Origin: Carettochelys insculpta
Lineage: Eukaryota > Chordata > Testudines > Carettochelyidae
Direction: 5' to 3'
NCBI RefSeq assembly: GCF_033958435.1
Contig: NC_134137.1
Location: 106,774,501 to 106,838,500, forward strand
Length of the DNA stretch: 64,000 nt
Shown here: positions 1-10,886 of the stretch, piece by piece
Numbering within the stretch: the first letter of the stretch is position 1
How the letters are laid out: each line of letters opens with the position of its first letter
Translations under genes and position numbers: made by a program
Notes under the pieces: generated by a model
Seen by the model: only the letters and a program-made list of their open reading frames with translations
Told to the model about the DNA's origin: nothing
Database searches by the model: none

Positions 1-1012
1 CAGCACTCCATACATACATAATTTATTGGCAGCACACAGGCTGAGGCAGACTACTATTCTGACACACTGAGTTACAGAGAAATGCTCTGCCTTTTCCCCA
101 ATGCGTCCTGCAGTCTGTGGGAGGCAGGAGGGGATAGATCATCCTAATCAAGATTAGGGGGAACCTTCTGACTGCTGAGGAACAGGAACAGTGGCAGGAT
201 GGGGTAGAACACTGATTTCAGCGCAGGTTTTATTAGTTGAAAAGAACCAATAGTGTGATAAAATATAACTCAAAGAAGAATTTGCACATAATCATAAACC
301 CATATTAAAGATTTTTAACTGACTTCATTTTTAAAAGTTTGTGTTTTGTGTTCAGTGATTTATATTAAAGTGTCAGACTGAACCTACCCTTTTATTTGTT
401 TTGGTTAATTTCTTTTAATGGTATTCCTGTGATACTTGTAATACACAACGTTTGCTTAATTTCTATCTTTATTTTCATTTCAAATTAAACTGATCAGACA
501 ACTTAGTTCTGACACATGAACAAAAATTACTACTTTATTTTTATAACGTGTGGTAGTGCTGGCCCAGCTTCCGGGCCTCCAGGCCCATGTTTATTCCACT
601 CTCCTACGGCCCGGACACTGGTGCCCTTGAGACGGGGGTGGGGGGAGATGGTGGTCTGGGGGGGAACCCAGGCCCCACACACTTGTTCCAGGTTCCAAAC
701 CAGGGACCCTGTGTGGCTGCTGGTGGTGGGGGAGGGCTCCCCTCGTTATGAGCACCACAGCTCTTCCCTGGGCCACTTCCCCAGACGATTCCTCCCCCTG
801 TACCTCCTCCAGGTAGCGGCAGTGGCAGTAGCAGTAGCAGCAGCAGCAGCCTGTCCCCCCTTCTGGCTTGGCTCCTCCTGTGTGTTCAGCCTGCTTGCCC
901 TTACACCAAATCTCAGGGCCTCCTGGGCAGGGGCTTTAGCCCCTTGCAGCTGAGCACTCCTGTCCTCCTCTTGGTGCCGCTAGAAAATTCCTTTTGCTTT
1001 GCTTTGCTTCTC
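1..1012. other. Unannotated stretch
   Basis: AT-rich sequence up to about 500, then moderately GC-rich sequence with a short GCAGTAG/GCAGCAG run near 820-850. Open frames on both strands at 516-953 carry no recognisable domain and overlap low-complexity sequence. I see no exon, RNA gene or terminal repeat that would define an element. Confidence 0.4.
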
Positions 1013-1130
1013 TGTTTTGTTTTGTTTTGTTTTGTTTCGTTTCGTTTCTTTTCGTTTTGTTTTGTTTCGTTTCCTTTCGTTTCGTTTCCTTTCCTTTCCT
1101 TTCCTTTCCTCTCCTCTCGCTTTCTCTCTC
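1013..1130. repeat. Compound pentanucleotide microsatellite (TTTTG)n-(TTTCG)n-(TTTCC)n
   Basis: A pure pyrimidine/G tract changes along its length from TTTTG units to TTTCG units and then TTTCC units, ending in CTCTC-rich sequence. The units differ by single substitutions, which suggests stepwise conversion of one parental pentamer. The long Phe/Ser-rich frames seen here on the plus strand, and the Lys/Glu/Arg-rich frame on the minus strand, are products of this repeat and not genes. Confidence 0.9.
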
Positions 1131-1745
1131 CCCCTGCCTACTGGGCAAGGGTTCTTTCAAAAGCAGGCTTAAGTGGGACCAGCTGGCCCCAATTGACCCC
1201 GCGTGGCTTCCTCCCCAGCTGCTCACGCTCTGCTTGTTTGCCTGCCCTGTTTTTCCCTCTTGTTCTTACCACCTCCCAGCCTTACCTTGTCACAAACGCT
1301 GAATGTGCAGTTGTCATACCCATCAAAATGTTCATAAACAGAGTTGAATACATACTGCTCTGTTACCGAAGATAAAAGCAGTCATGTTGCACTTTATCTC
1401 TCTGACACTGTTACCAAAGATGTACACTAGAATAACTGAAAATGGAATTTAACAATTATCTTACAGGAGCAAAACAAAAAAAAAATCAAATATAAAAAAT
1501 TGCCAGAGGATTAGATCTTAATTAAGCAACTAAATTGCAGCAACAAGTACTTATTCAGATTATGACCTTACTATCATTTAATGATTTTTCCCATACTGTT
1601 TTTAGTGATGTTTATGGACCTGCTTAGGATGAACACAGTACCCCATGAGCAAGAGAGAATATGCAAACCAACATTGTAAGCCACATTACAGATATCTGTC
1701 CACACTCCATGCTTGCAAAGTAGCCATACCCTGCCAACATCTAAA

Positions 1746-2001
1746 TCCCCTTATTCCTATCCCCTTTTTCCTATCCCCGTATTCCTTAACCCCTAGGGGG
1801 ATTTCAATGTTGGTGGGGTCCTTTCGAAAAGGACCCTGATGTAGATGAGCCACGCAGGAGCGAAATGCAGCACTTTTGAAGTGCTGCAACTGTCAGCATG
1901 CTGATGAGGAGCTGAATATGCATTTCAGCACCTCATTAGTATTCTTCGATTTGGCCATTAGCATGGCCATTTTGAAGTTTTTATGAAGTGTAGACGTAGC
2001 C
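1746..2001. mobile_element. Half of a palindromic Harbinger-type MITE
   Basis: From the central CCCCTTATTCC motif outward this matches the right arm of the palindromic element at 10112-10542: GTCCTTTCGAAAAGGA, then a GCTGATGAGG...GCATTTCAGC block, a GGCCATTAGCATGGCC block, and the terminus GTGTAGACGTAGCC. The left arm is missing or too decayed to follow. TTCGAA sites are mostly mutated, so this copy is older than the one near 10.3 kb. Confidence 0.7.
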
Positions 2002-2459
2002 CATGAGCGTTACAGACAATGATACACCTGTGACACCCAGACGTCTAGCTCATTCTCCACATTGTCACTAGGACTTTCCCATGCCTGCAGGAGATCAGCT
2101 CCTGCGTAAAGCCTAGCTGACTCAAATGAAAGCTAACATCAGAATGGTGATGCTCAGAAGAATGGAAAATAAACCCTAAAATGTTGTATCCCCATCCTCT
2201 CCAATGAAGGTATCACACTCTTCAATCATTGACTAAACCTGTTGAAAACCTTTCGGGTCCTGTTTGACTCATTGCAGAGCATGGCAAATCAGGTAGCATT
2301 TGTGAGGGGTGGGGGACAAAGGCACCTTCCACATTCAGCTCTTTAGGAAACTTTTCCACTTCCTCATAACCAGGAGTTAGGCTGCAGTTACCCATGCACT
2401 CATCACTGTGAGTTGTTAAATAGTAACAGAATGAATTGTTGCAACTCGTGGTGTCTGAG

Positions 2460-2845
2460 GCTGAAGGCACACACAAGCTCCATCTTGTGCAGAACACAGC
2501 TGTCCACCTGCTCAAGGGGCTAGGGCCACCATGAACAGTCCCTCCACTGCCTCCTAGTCAGCTACCTTTGTGGGTTCATGGCCATATGTTGTCCTGATCT
2601 TGAAAGGCTTCGGAATGTTAGGAACTAGCTTAACCATGTCTCCCTCCATGATTAATTAAGGCTTCTATGTTCCACCAGGACAAGAAGCTAACAAAGCCCA
2701 AGCCCAAGCGCGAAAGACTTGGAGATACAGCAGAACTCTCTTGATGCTTTGGCACAAACTAATGGAGATTAGAGTAACTCAGAGCCTGGCCAGCTTTAAA
2801 GCAGCCTGCCAGCCTCTTCTCTTTGATAACGCATCTCTATCATAA
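2460..2845 (+). pseudogene. L2-like LINE reverse transcriptase, 3' fragment
   Basis: A plus-strand reading contains LVQNTAVHLL near 2485-2515, matching the C-terminal LVQNAAARLL block of L2/Rex-like LINE polymerases. A second block, SLASFKAA near 2783-2806, matches the usual SLASFKAALKTHLF block at the end of these ORFs. Stops and frame changes lie between them. It is an old 5'-truncated copy. The clade call rests on these two short motifs only. Confidence 0.5.
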
Positions 2846-3923
2846 CAACAAAGCTTGTTGGTGCAACAGTGCTGGGGACCAACAGGTGAGCCAGCACCCT
2901 GCTAACTTAAACATCAATTAAACCCACAGGGTGGACTTGACAGGGTCTGATTCTTTGATTAGAATGGCTGGGAGTGGGGGGCAGAGACTGAATAGCAAAT
3001 TTACCGAGTAATCCAGGAAGTAGAAGAAGACATAGGAAGGAAGTGATAGGCAGGGAGCGCGCGAGAGAGGTAGGCTAGCAAAGCTAGAATCAAATGGATC
3101 TCTGGGCAGAGCGCCTTCTCCCCTCTCCTCCCCTCACAGAGAATCAAGGGAAAACTGTAAGATAATTATGGGATCTGGATCAGCAAGGTCATGGGGAGAA
3201 CGTAAATGTAAATCAATTGCAGTGAAGTGTTTAACAACCAAGGGTGTCAGCATCTGTATAGACAGAGCAGCAGACAGGAGCAGGACATCACCCTGTCACT
3301 CTTGTGTACCGAGTGGACACAGAGATTAAACAAAGGTAAAACATAAAAACCTCTGAGTTCCAAACATCCTCCCTTCTCTAGTTATGGAAGCATAAAAGAG
3401 GAAATAGCCATAAATCTACTGCAAAGCCTCTCTGGAGATCTAATTTACCTGGAAAGAATTTACGTACCACCGTGAAGGAAGCTGTAGAAAACTAAGATAA
3501 ATAGACCTTGCACAATTACAAACCAAAACACACCACGTAGACCTCTTGACAGCAACCAAATGTTAAACTTAGTTAGAAAACCGTTCAAGTTTTTTGACTG
3601 GATTAGCACAGAATATTCAATCTTCAGTCACCATATGTGACTATATCCTTCAAGGGAACAAGCGGTTTTGGAACAACATCTATATTAGTAAGAATTAATC
3701 ATTTATTCTAAAATCATCTGCTGTAACAAACATTCTAGGCAGCAATATGTCAGACACAAAGTTAAGATGTCTATTGCCATGTGTGGGCCTGCTGACAGGA
3801 AGTCTGGGCCCCAGGGAAGCACATGCTTTAGGTGTGTGTCTATATATCAGTGAAACTCCCACAGCTGGCCTGTGTCAGCTAACACAAGGTCTTGGAGCTC
3901 AGGCAGACAGAACTACAAAATTA
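2846..3923. other. Unannotated stretch before the Tigger element
   Basis: Intermediate-GC intergenic sequence with GA-rich patches near 3000-3070. I see no coding block, terminal repeat or RNA gene. The open frame at 3747-3974 runs into the Tigger terminus and is not a gene. Confidence 0.4.
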
Positions 3924-6649
3924 CAGTCATACCCCGAGATACACCCATTTGGGTTACGAGATTCGACCTTATGAGGAGTTTCATTTAATACCCCTACTTC
4001 GGCTTACGAGGCATTTCTTCGCATTTACGAGGACTGATTTAGATTTCACGCACCTTGCTAGCAGCTGAGCACTGTGAGACGAGAGCCACCATGAGGTCAT
4101 CTTTGCAATTGTATAGTTGGCGCACGTTGCGTTGAGTTCTCCTCTCAGAATACTCGTGGTTTGCTAGTTTATAGTAGTGATAATCTCGTGCATCATGCCC
4201 CCTAAAATGAAGAAAGTGCTAAAAAAACTAAGTAAGGAGCTAGAAAAGCCACACCTTTAAGTGTGAAATTGGATGTGATAAAGTGTATTGATGAAGGACA
4301 GCGTAACAAAGATGTGACGCAGGCACTCCATTTATCTTCATCTACTGTGCATACTATCTACACGCAAAAGGAAAAAATATTGAAAACTGCTGAGACTGCT
4401 GTTGGTGGTGCGAGTTTAACAACATTGTCTTTGAGTAGGCACCCATTACACAGACCCATTGCACCCATTACACAGAAGCTTAAGAAACTTTTGTTGCAAT
4501 GGATAGAGGATTTGGCGAAACACCACATGACACTTACCCTTCTTCTCGTAAGAGAAAAGGCACTATCGTTGTTTGAGCGATTGAAGGCACAGGCAATTGA
4601 GGAGGGTGATGAGACGGCCAAGGATTTGAACTTTGAAGGCAGTAATGGATGGGTCGACCGCTTCAGGAAGAGGGGACTCTTGCATAGCCTCAAGGTTACA
4701 GGCAAGGCAGCATCCGCCGATCTGGCAGCAGGCAGTGCTTTTCCTGAAAAGCTGAAGAAAATTATCCAAGAAGGCAGCTATACTAACAAGCAGATTTTCT
4801 ATATGGACGAAACTGGCTTGTTTTGGCAGCGAATGATGTCTCGTCCCTACATCTCCAAAGATGAAAAGCAAGCCAAAGGACGTAACGCCTCTAAAGACAG
4901 GTTAACATTGTTGCTTGGTGGCAATGGTGAGGGCGATGTAAAGATCAAACCTTTGCTCATATACCATTCGGAAAAATCCATGGCCTTTGAAAGGTATCAA
5001 TTAGATAAGGCTTCCGGTGATTTGGCATTAAAATAGAAGTGCCTGGGTGACCCAACAAGTGTTTCTAGACTACGTGCAGAGTTACTTTTGTCCTTTCGTC
5101 AAAAAATATTGCAAAGAAAATAACCTAGACAACAAAGCACTTTTAATCATCGACAATGCTCCAGGCCATCCAGCAACAATTGTTGATTACAGTAGCAATG
5201 TTCAGGTTGTATTTTTGCCTCCTAACACAACATCTTTGCTACTGTCGATGGACCAAGTTGTCATTGCTACATTTAAGGCTTACTACATGCAGCTTGTGAT
5301 GAAGTATCTCTTTGATGGTTTGGACAAGAGCGACAAGGTGACGGTCAGGGAATTATGAAAAAATTACAACTTAAAATGGCCATTGAAAATATAGCAACTG
5401 CTTGGGACAAAGTGACAGTGAACACTATGAATACTGTTTGGAAAAAACTTCTTCCTGAGGCTGTGCACGACTTCCAAGGTTTTGAATCTGTGAAGAAGAC
5501 GATCTGTGATGATGTTGTACAGCTGGCAGCGAAAGCAGGTTTTGACGAGGTCAACATTGAAGATGTGCAAGAGGTGTTGGAATCTCACTCTGAAGACCTC
5601 ATGGATGACAAGCTAATTCAATGAGAAGAAGAGCGTTTGAAGGGGGAAGATGAACGTTTGAAGGAAGGGAAATTCGGCAAAGAGGAAGAACCAGTAAAAT
5701 AATTTGGCACAAAACTGTTACACAATTTGTTCTCCATTATCGATAGTGCTTGTGCTTTGGTGGACAAAAACTATGGCAATTTCAAAAGAGCTCAGAAAGC
5801 TAAAATTCTCATGAGAAATCGATTGAATGTTACAAACAACTGTATGATAGAAAGGTGAGAGAAGGCAAGCAGAGAAGTATTTTATTGTTTTTTCATCCAG
5901 CCACCCCTGCTGCTGCTGCTGCTACTGCTACTGCTACTTCTGCTGCTTCCGAGCCTCAGCCTGCAATCTCTGGCATCTCTCATCCTCCCATTGCAAAGGA
6001 AGAGGAAGAAGAAGACGATGTTGACGATCCAGAAATTATGGAGTACGAAGAACTCAGCCACTCTTCATCCTCCTCACCTTTGCCTTCATTTTCTACTGCA
6101 TTCTCACCAATGCCACCATAACCAACCAACGAACAACAGCGACTCTCCTCGCAGTCTCTCTCACCTCATCTTTTTGCCTTTCACATGATGTCAACTTGTT
6201 TGATGAGTGTGATATCCTTTGCATGGTTTTCATTGATTTCTTTTGTCTTTACTGTTCTGCTCTTTTTTGCATTAAAGGTTGAATTACATAAACATTGAGT
6301 ATCATATGTATGTTTTGTTTGTGAGCATAGTTTTAAGTGTACAGTGCGTAATAGCTATGAAGGAGCTTGACGAGAGCAGGTAAACAGCCATACTATAGAG
6401 TAAGTAATGAAGGGAAAATGCCTTGTTAGGTTGAGTTATGATAACTAATGTTAACTATTGAAGTAATTGTATTCATTTTAATGGGATTTGGTGTTGTTTT
6501 AGCACAAATGGGTGTAAATTTTGGGGCTCAGGAGCGTATAAAACTTTTTCCCATTGAAATTTATGGTAATTATGTTTTCGACTTACGAGAATTCACCCTG
6601 AGAGGGGTTGTTCAGGAACGAATTACCCTCGTAAGGTGGGGGAAGACTG
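3924..6649 (+). mobile_element. Full-length Tigger (Tc1/mariner, pogo group) transposon
   Basis: The element begins CAGTCATACCCCGAG and ends CTCGTAAGGTGGGGGAAGACTG, so the two ends are imperfect inverted repeats starting CAGTC. It is flanked on each side by TA (3922-3923 and 6650-6651), the target duplication of the superfamily. The 2.7-kb length fits an autonomous Tigger. Further inward both ends keep repeated TTACGAG/CTCGTAA motifs, probably sub-terminal binding sites. The transposase inside is frameshifted, so the copy is dead. Confidence 0.9.
4195..6121 (+). pseudogene. Tigger transposase, DDD type, broken by frameshifts
   Basis: The likely start is ATG at 4195 (MPPKMKKV). One frame change near 4258 leads into 4263-5036, which holds the psq-type helix-turn-helix (VTQALHLSSSTVHTI), the CENP-B-type second DNA-binding domain and the first catalytic Asp in YMDETGLFW. 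A second change near 5020-5040 leads to 5047-5358 with IIDNAPGHP (second Asp) and PPNTTSLL...MDQ (third Asp). A third near 5355 leads to 5355-5624. The tail to 6121 contains the CYKQLYDRK block, a poly-Ala/Thr run from GCT repeats (about 5907-5947), and an acidic Ser-rich end. All three catalytic aspartates remain visible although the reading frame does not. The family normally acts in the nucleus by cut-and-paste at TA. Confidence 0.88.
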
Positions 6650-7270
6650 TAGTATGAACATACAGCCTCAAGCTGGGGCCTGAGCTCTTGGACCAGGCAA
6701 GGACTTTACACCACACTTGTCCTAATACAAAGAGTGTTATACAAACATGAGGGGAGGCATACAAATACATATGTGCTAATTTACCTTAGAAAACCCAAGA
6801 CTAGTAAAAGTCTGTACCTTCAATATCAGATTGTGTCAGCAGCTGTGAAGCTCAGTAAAAGTCCAGTCCTGTGCCCACTGAAGTCAATGGAAGCAGTTTT
6901 GGGCCATTTGATACACAGGGCCATCAGCCAGGTAGAATTTTAGGGTTGGCGTGTGAAAGTATTAAACTTTATAAAAGTATCACAGGTTGTCCTTCCCGTT
7001 TGTCTCCTGTCTCCTTTGTTATTTTTGTCTGTTTTCATTTGAAACTAAATGTTGTCACCCATCCATAATTAATATTCAACTGCATCTAAAATAGACAATG
7101 CAAATAATATGCAATAGTGATATATTACACTTGAACCATTTTAAACTAGCAACCTTGGCAAATAGGCTATGTGGGATTATGGAATTTGCCAGACCATGGG
7201 TGTTTGCCACAATAAAGGGTAAACAAAGTCTATTATTAATAGTTTTGTATGTACAAACCATTATAGAGCA

Positions 7271-7273
<3 letters not shown>
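6650..7273. other. Unannotated stretch
   Basis: AT-rich intergenic sequence between the Tigger element and a TA microsatellite. No coding motif, RNA gene or element ends were seen. Confidence 0.4.

Positions 7274-7313
<40 letters not shown>
7274..7313. repeat. (TA)20 microsatellite
   Basis: About 20 uninterrupted TA units, giving a Tyr-Ile run in the overlapping open frame. The purity suggests it is still length-variable in the population. Confidence 0.95.
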
Positions 7314-7319
<6 letters not shown>

Positions 7320-7528
7320 GATAATTGTATTTAAACTGTTATATTGTTTTTAGTACCATAGGTAGGTAATTAAGCAGAAACCCACTAATTGTACAGTACA
7401 GTGTTCTGCCATTTTTACAAGTTAAAATTATGCTATACAATACTATATATGGGTAAATTTGTTTTGTTGCACTGTATTTAAATTTGTTTTGTGTTTATTA
7501 TCATTATGGCTCTCCAGCCCTGTGGGGG

Positions 7529-8312
7529 TGTCAGAGATCCCTCCCCACTCTGACACTCTGGGTACAGAAAGTGAGGGCCTGCCAAACCTTAAAAATACCT
7601 TGCCTATTAAGCTTCTCCTTAAAAAAGCTCCCCAAAGTCACAGCTTCCCCGACCCAGGGGGTAGTCACCGCCACCACCCAAGTTAAAAAAAACTAAACTA
7701 GGAAAACACACTTGGCATGTCTTCCTGTGGGGTACCCCAAACTCTTACTACCTCTCCCCAGAGCTTAGAAACAAAGAGCTGTAATCTGATAGCTGACCTT
7801 TCCATCTAAGGTATAAATATACACAGCATACACAGATTGTCCTCGAGGACACAGGGATCAAATCATAGCCTTAAAAAAAGGCATCTATTCACAATACAAG
7901 AGAAAACACTGAAACATTTCAGATGCAGCACAGAGAATTACTTCTCCGGGATTCAGTTTAGAAGTTACAGAGTACGGGGGAAGAAGCAAATCTTTAATGA
8001 GAGCAAATGAAAAAGTCCACACCAATTTCAAAATAACAAATAACCTGATTGTGTCTAGCTAAACACGTCCCTTCTACTTATGTATCTATGGTTCATTATG
8101 AGATGGCAGGATATTTACTGGATTCATTCCAACTGCTTAGATGCCATCATTTCTCTCTGTCCCCTCTTCATCAGCCACACAGGCAAAGACCCCTCAGACT
8201 GCAATTGTTCTCAGTTCAAAAAAGTCTCTTTCCCTCCCATTGGCTTACCTGACTGCCCCCTGCTGAGAGCCTTCGTTAATGGATAACACTGTACAGGCAT
8301 TCATTCATGACA
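7529..8312. mobile_element. Solo LTR-like repeat, copy A
   Basis: About 784 bp bounded by TGTCAG and ATGACA, an inverted TGTCA/TGACA pair as expected for LTR ends. It is collinear with the repeat at 24807-26352: the two share CCCCACTCTGACACTCT, the CTTCCTGTGGGGTA block, GATTCAGTTTAGAAGTTACAG and CCCATTGGCTTACCT. No gag, pol or env remnant lies next to it, so it is best read as a solo LTR of an endogenous retrovirus-like element. An inverted CCAAT at the CCCATTGGC block would suit a U3 region if the LTR lies on the minus strand. The flanks are G-rich and no clean target duplication can be fixed. Confidence 0.6.
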
Positions 8313-8708
8313 GAGGGTCTGAACCATAGGGTTTCCTGCATTACAGGCATCTAGCTTGAGGAAGTTCCAATGCATATAGTAAATTTTCCCTGATTCTTTA
8401 AAATGTAAGTTACTTGGCAACAAAAACATCTTGAAATGTAAATAATTATAATTCAATAATCATTTTCTAGTATCAGCCCTCCTACTCCTGAGCTCATCAT
8501 GGATACAGTAGAAGTCTGTGTCTCTAATTTTCTCTCCTCTAATAGTTAGTAGCAGTGAGTCTTCAAATATTTGCCGAGACATCTTTTTCAAAGTTGATTT
8601 GTCACAAATCTGAGAGCAGAGAAGAAATCCTCCCTGCAGAAAGAGGTCACAAGGACAGTCAAAGCTAGTTTGTAAAAATCAGCTAGAGATCTGCAGAGAC
8701 TGCAAATA

Positions 8709-9379
8709 CAGTGAACCCTCGATATAATGGATCCATTATACCAGACATTGGTTATAATGGATGTCCACTAGCCCCTCCGCCCCCCAAGAAAGTGGAGTAC
8801 TGTATTGCACTGTACAGTACTGTAAAAGACTCACCAGAGCCACCACCAGGTCTTCCAGCAGCTCAGACCTCCACAGCTGCGGGTCCCTGGCCACGCCGCT
8901 GCTGCCACTGCCACTAGGTTCACCCCCTGCCCCACTGCAGCTCAGACTGCTGCAGCCATGGCTTTCTTGGCCACAGCCGGGACTGCTGTGGCCACAGGGT
9001 CCTTGGCTGTGTCTGAGACTGCCACAGCCACAGGGGTCCCTGGCCACACCACAGATAACGACACCAGGTTCCACCCCCCTGCCCTCTGAGATGCCCCAGA
9101 GACTGGGGGAGTGCCTATGCTGTGTCCTAAAAATGGGCAGTTCAGAGCCAAAGGAGCTGCATGCTCAGGAAAGAGCACAAGTGGCTGGGAATAGGAGGAC
9201 CCCCCAGCTCTGTTCTGTGCCCCAGCAGCTCAGAGCTGAAGGAGCCACCATGCTCTGCTGAAGCTGGAAGGAGCTGGGAAGGTCAGTGAGCAAACCCTTA
9301 GATATAAAGGACTTTCAGTTTTAACAGACACCCTTCCCCCCGTAATATCCATAATATCCATAATATCGAGGGTTTACTG
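8709..9379. mobile_element. Non-autonomous Tigger/pogo-type MITE, 671 bp
   Basis: It starts CAGTGAACCCTCGATATAAT and ends ATATCGAGGGTTTACTG. The ends are inverted repeats of about 20 bp differing at few positions, and each side is flanked by TA (8707-8708 and 9380-9381). The interior is GC-rich with CAGCTCAGA-type repeats and carries no transposase motif. The open frame at 8761-9261 is a compositional artefact. It could be mobilised by a Tigger/pogo-type transposase, though its ends differ from those of the full-length copy at 3924-6649. Confidence 0.85.
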
Positions 9380-9919
9380 TATCTCTGGATCTTCACTTTG
9401 TAAGTTAATTGTCTCTAATTCAAGAATGCAATGGCAATACAACATTAAACCCAGGCATTTTAGTAGAGATTTCTATAGACAAAAGCAGACTTTTCCAAGC
9501 AGCCAGTGAATGTAAAAATCCTCTCAGTGCTATCACTCTTAATACATATCATCTGGAGTCTAGGTAGTAGCTGAATGCTCCCTGGTAATCAATATGATCT
9601 TAGCAAGATAAATTCTTACTTGGTGTAAGCCCAATCTAATTGGCTTATGTCTAGAGTCAATTTGGCCCATGGTATGTAATATTTTTAGCGCAATCACTTT
9701 GAGTCCCAACTGATTGCAATGGCTATGCAATCGCTGTTAATGACGACAGTAGTTGTCACTGCAGAGGGATATGGTTTAAAAAAAGAAGTGGGTCTGGTGT
9801 TATCCTATCAGCACTGGTGCAGAGCACATTGTTAATCAGGAATGAATGCTGAGTGGGAAGCAGTAGTAGGGGAGACTAACATTTCCTTCAGGATACAAAG
9901 AGGCTGAAAGTGTGTCTAA
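9380..9919. other. Unannotated stretch
   Basis: AT-rich intergenic DNA between two MITEs. No coding or RNA feature was recognised. Confidence 0.4.
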
Positions 9920-10652
9920 GGGCAGGTCTACACTAGCTCAGACGATGGACCCGCTTGGGGTCGATCTTTCAGGGTTCAATTTCACACACCTAGTAGAGAC
10001 ACACAACATTGAGTTCTCAGGGGTCACAGCCAACCACTATACTCTTCACAAGACACAAGAAGTCAATGGAGATCAACAGGAGAAACTTCCCCATAAATCT
10101 TACCCTTTATACGTCTACACGTGCCCCAAACTTCGAAATGGCCATGCAAATGGCCATTTCGAAGTTTACTAATGAAGCGCTGAAATGCATATTCAGTGCT
10201 TCATTAGCATGCGGGCGGCAGCCGCGCTTCGAAATTGACGCTCCTTGCCGCCGCGCGGCGCGTCCAGACAGGGCTCCTTTTCGAAAGGGCCCCGCCTACT
10301 TCGAAGTCCCCTTATTCCCATGAGCTCATGGGAATAAGGGGACTTCGAAGTAGGCAGCATCCTTTCGAAAAGGAGTCCCGTCTGGACGCGCCGCGCGGCG
10401 GCAAGGAGCGTCAATTTCGAAGCGCGGCTGCCGCCCGCATGCTAATGAAGCGCTGAATATGCATTTCAGCGCTTCATTAGTAAACTTCGAAATGGCCATT
10501 TGCATGGCCATTTCGAAGTTTGGGGCACGTGTAGACACAGCCATAGACAGCCAAGTTAGCTGAAAGCAGATACATTGATTTTAGCTAGACAATTGCCATA
10601 GCAAGAATTGCTTATCTGTGGTTGACTTTCTTAGCCTAGTGTAGACATAGCC
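9920..10652. mobile_element. Harbinger-type MITE (about 299 bp) interrupted by a second MITE
   Basis: The outer element begins GGGCAGGTCTACACTAG and ends CTAGTGTAGACATAGCC. It is collinear with the uninterrupted 296-bp copy at 45212-45507: both share TCAGGGGTCACAG, the GACACAAG block, GTCAACAGGAGAA-like sequence and AGAATTGCTTATCTGTGG. Removing the inner element plus one target duplication (10112-10545) leaves 299 bp, close to the 296 bp of the intact copy. Flanking triplets are TAA and TCA. Confidence 0.85.
10112..10542. mobile_element. Palindromic Harbinger-type MITE, arms nearly identical
   Basis: A 431-bp inverted repeat centred between 10324 and 10325 in CCCATGAGCTCATGGG, with almost no spacer. 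The arms run from CGTCTACACGTGCCCC to GGGGCACGTGTAGACACAGCC and hold repeated TTCGAA sites, a GCATGCTAATGAAGCGCTGAA block and a GCGCCGCGCGGCGGC-type block. The arms are so alike that both strands give almost the same 73-residue open frame; this is a symmetry effect, not coding. ATA flanks both sides (10109-10111 and 10543-10545). The left end lacks the first about five bases present at the right. Confidence 0.9.
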
Positions 10653-10886
10653 TCACTGGAGAGTCAGTAACCCGACCCCCACCTCCACAGCAAAAACAAA
10701 CAAACCCTTCATTTACAGGATTTCCACACCTTTACAAACGCTCAAATGTAAAAGCCCATCAGTGAATCAGTGAGACAGGCACTCAGTTCCTTGCTGCTCT
10801 ATTATCCTTCAGCCTACACTATTTCACTATCTACTTATGCCACCTACACATCTTTGGACAGAAGGACACCAGGGTGGTTGAAAAGC

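Noticed and set aside
944..1375. Long Phe/Ser-rich open frames on the plus strand
   Set aside because: They are direct translation of the pentanucleotide tract and continue without a domain.
8736..9261. Open frames of 112-166 codons within the 671-bp MITE
   Set aside because: They lie between terminal repeats of a non-autonomous element, have skewed composition and no known domain on either strand.
10193..10456. Two nearly identical 73-residue proteins on opposite strands
   Set aside because: A perfect palindrome necessarily gives the same frame on both strands; no start context or domain.
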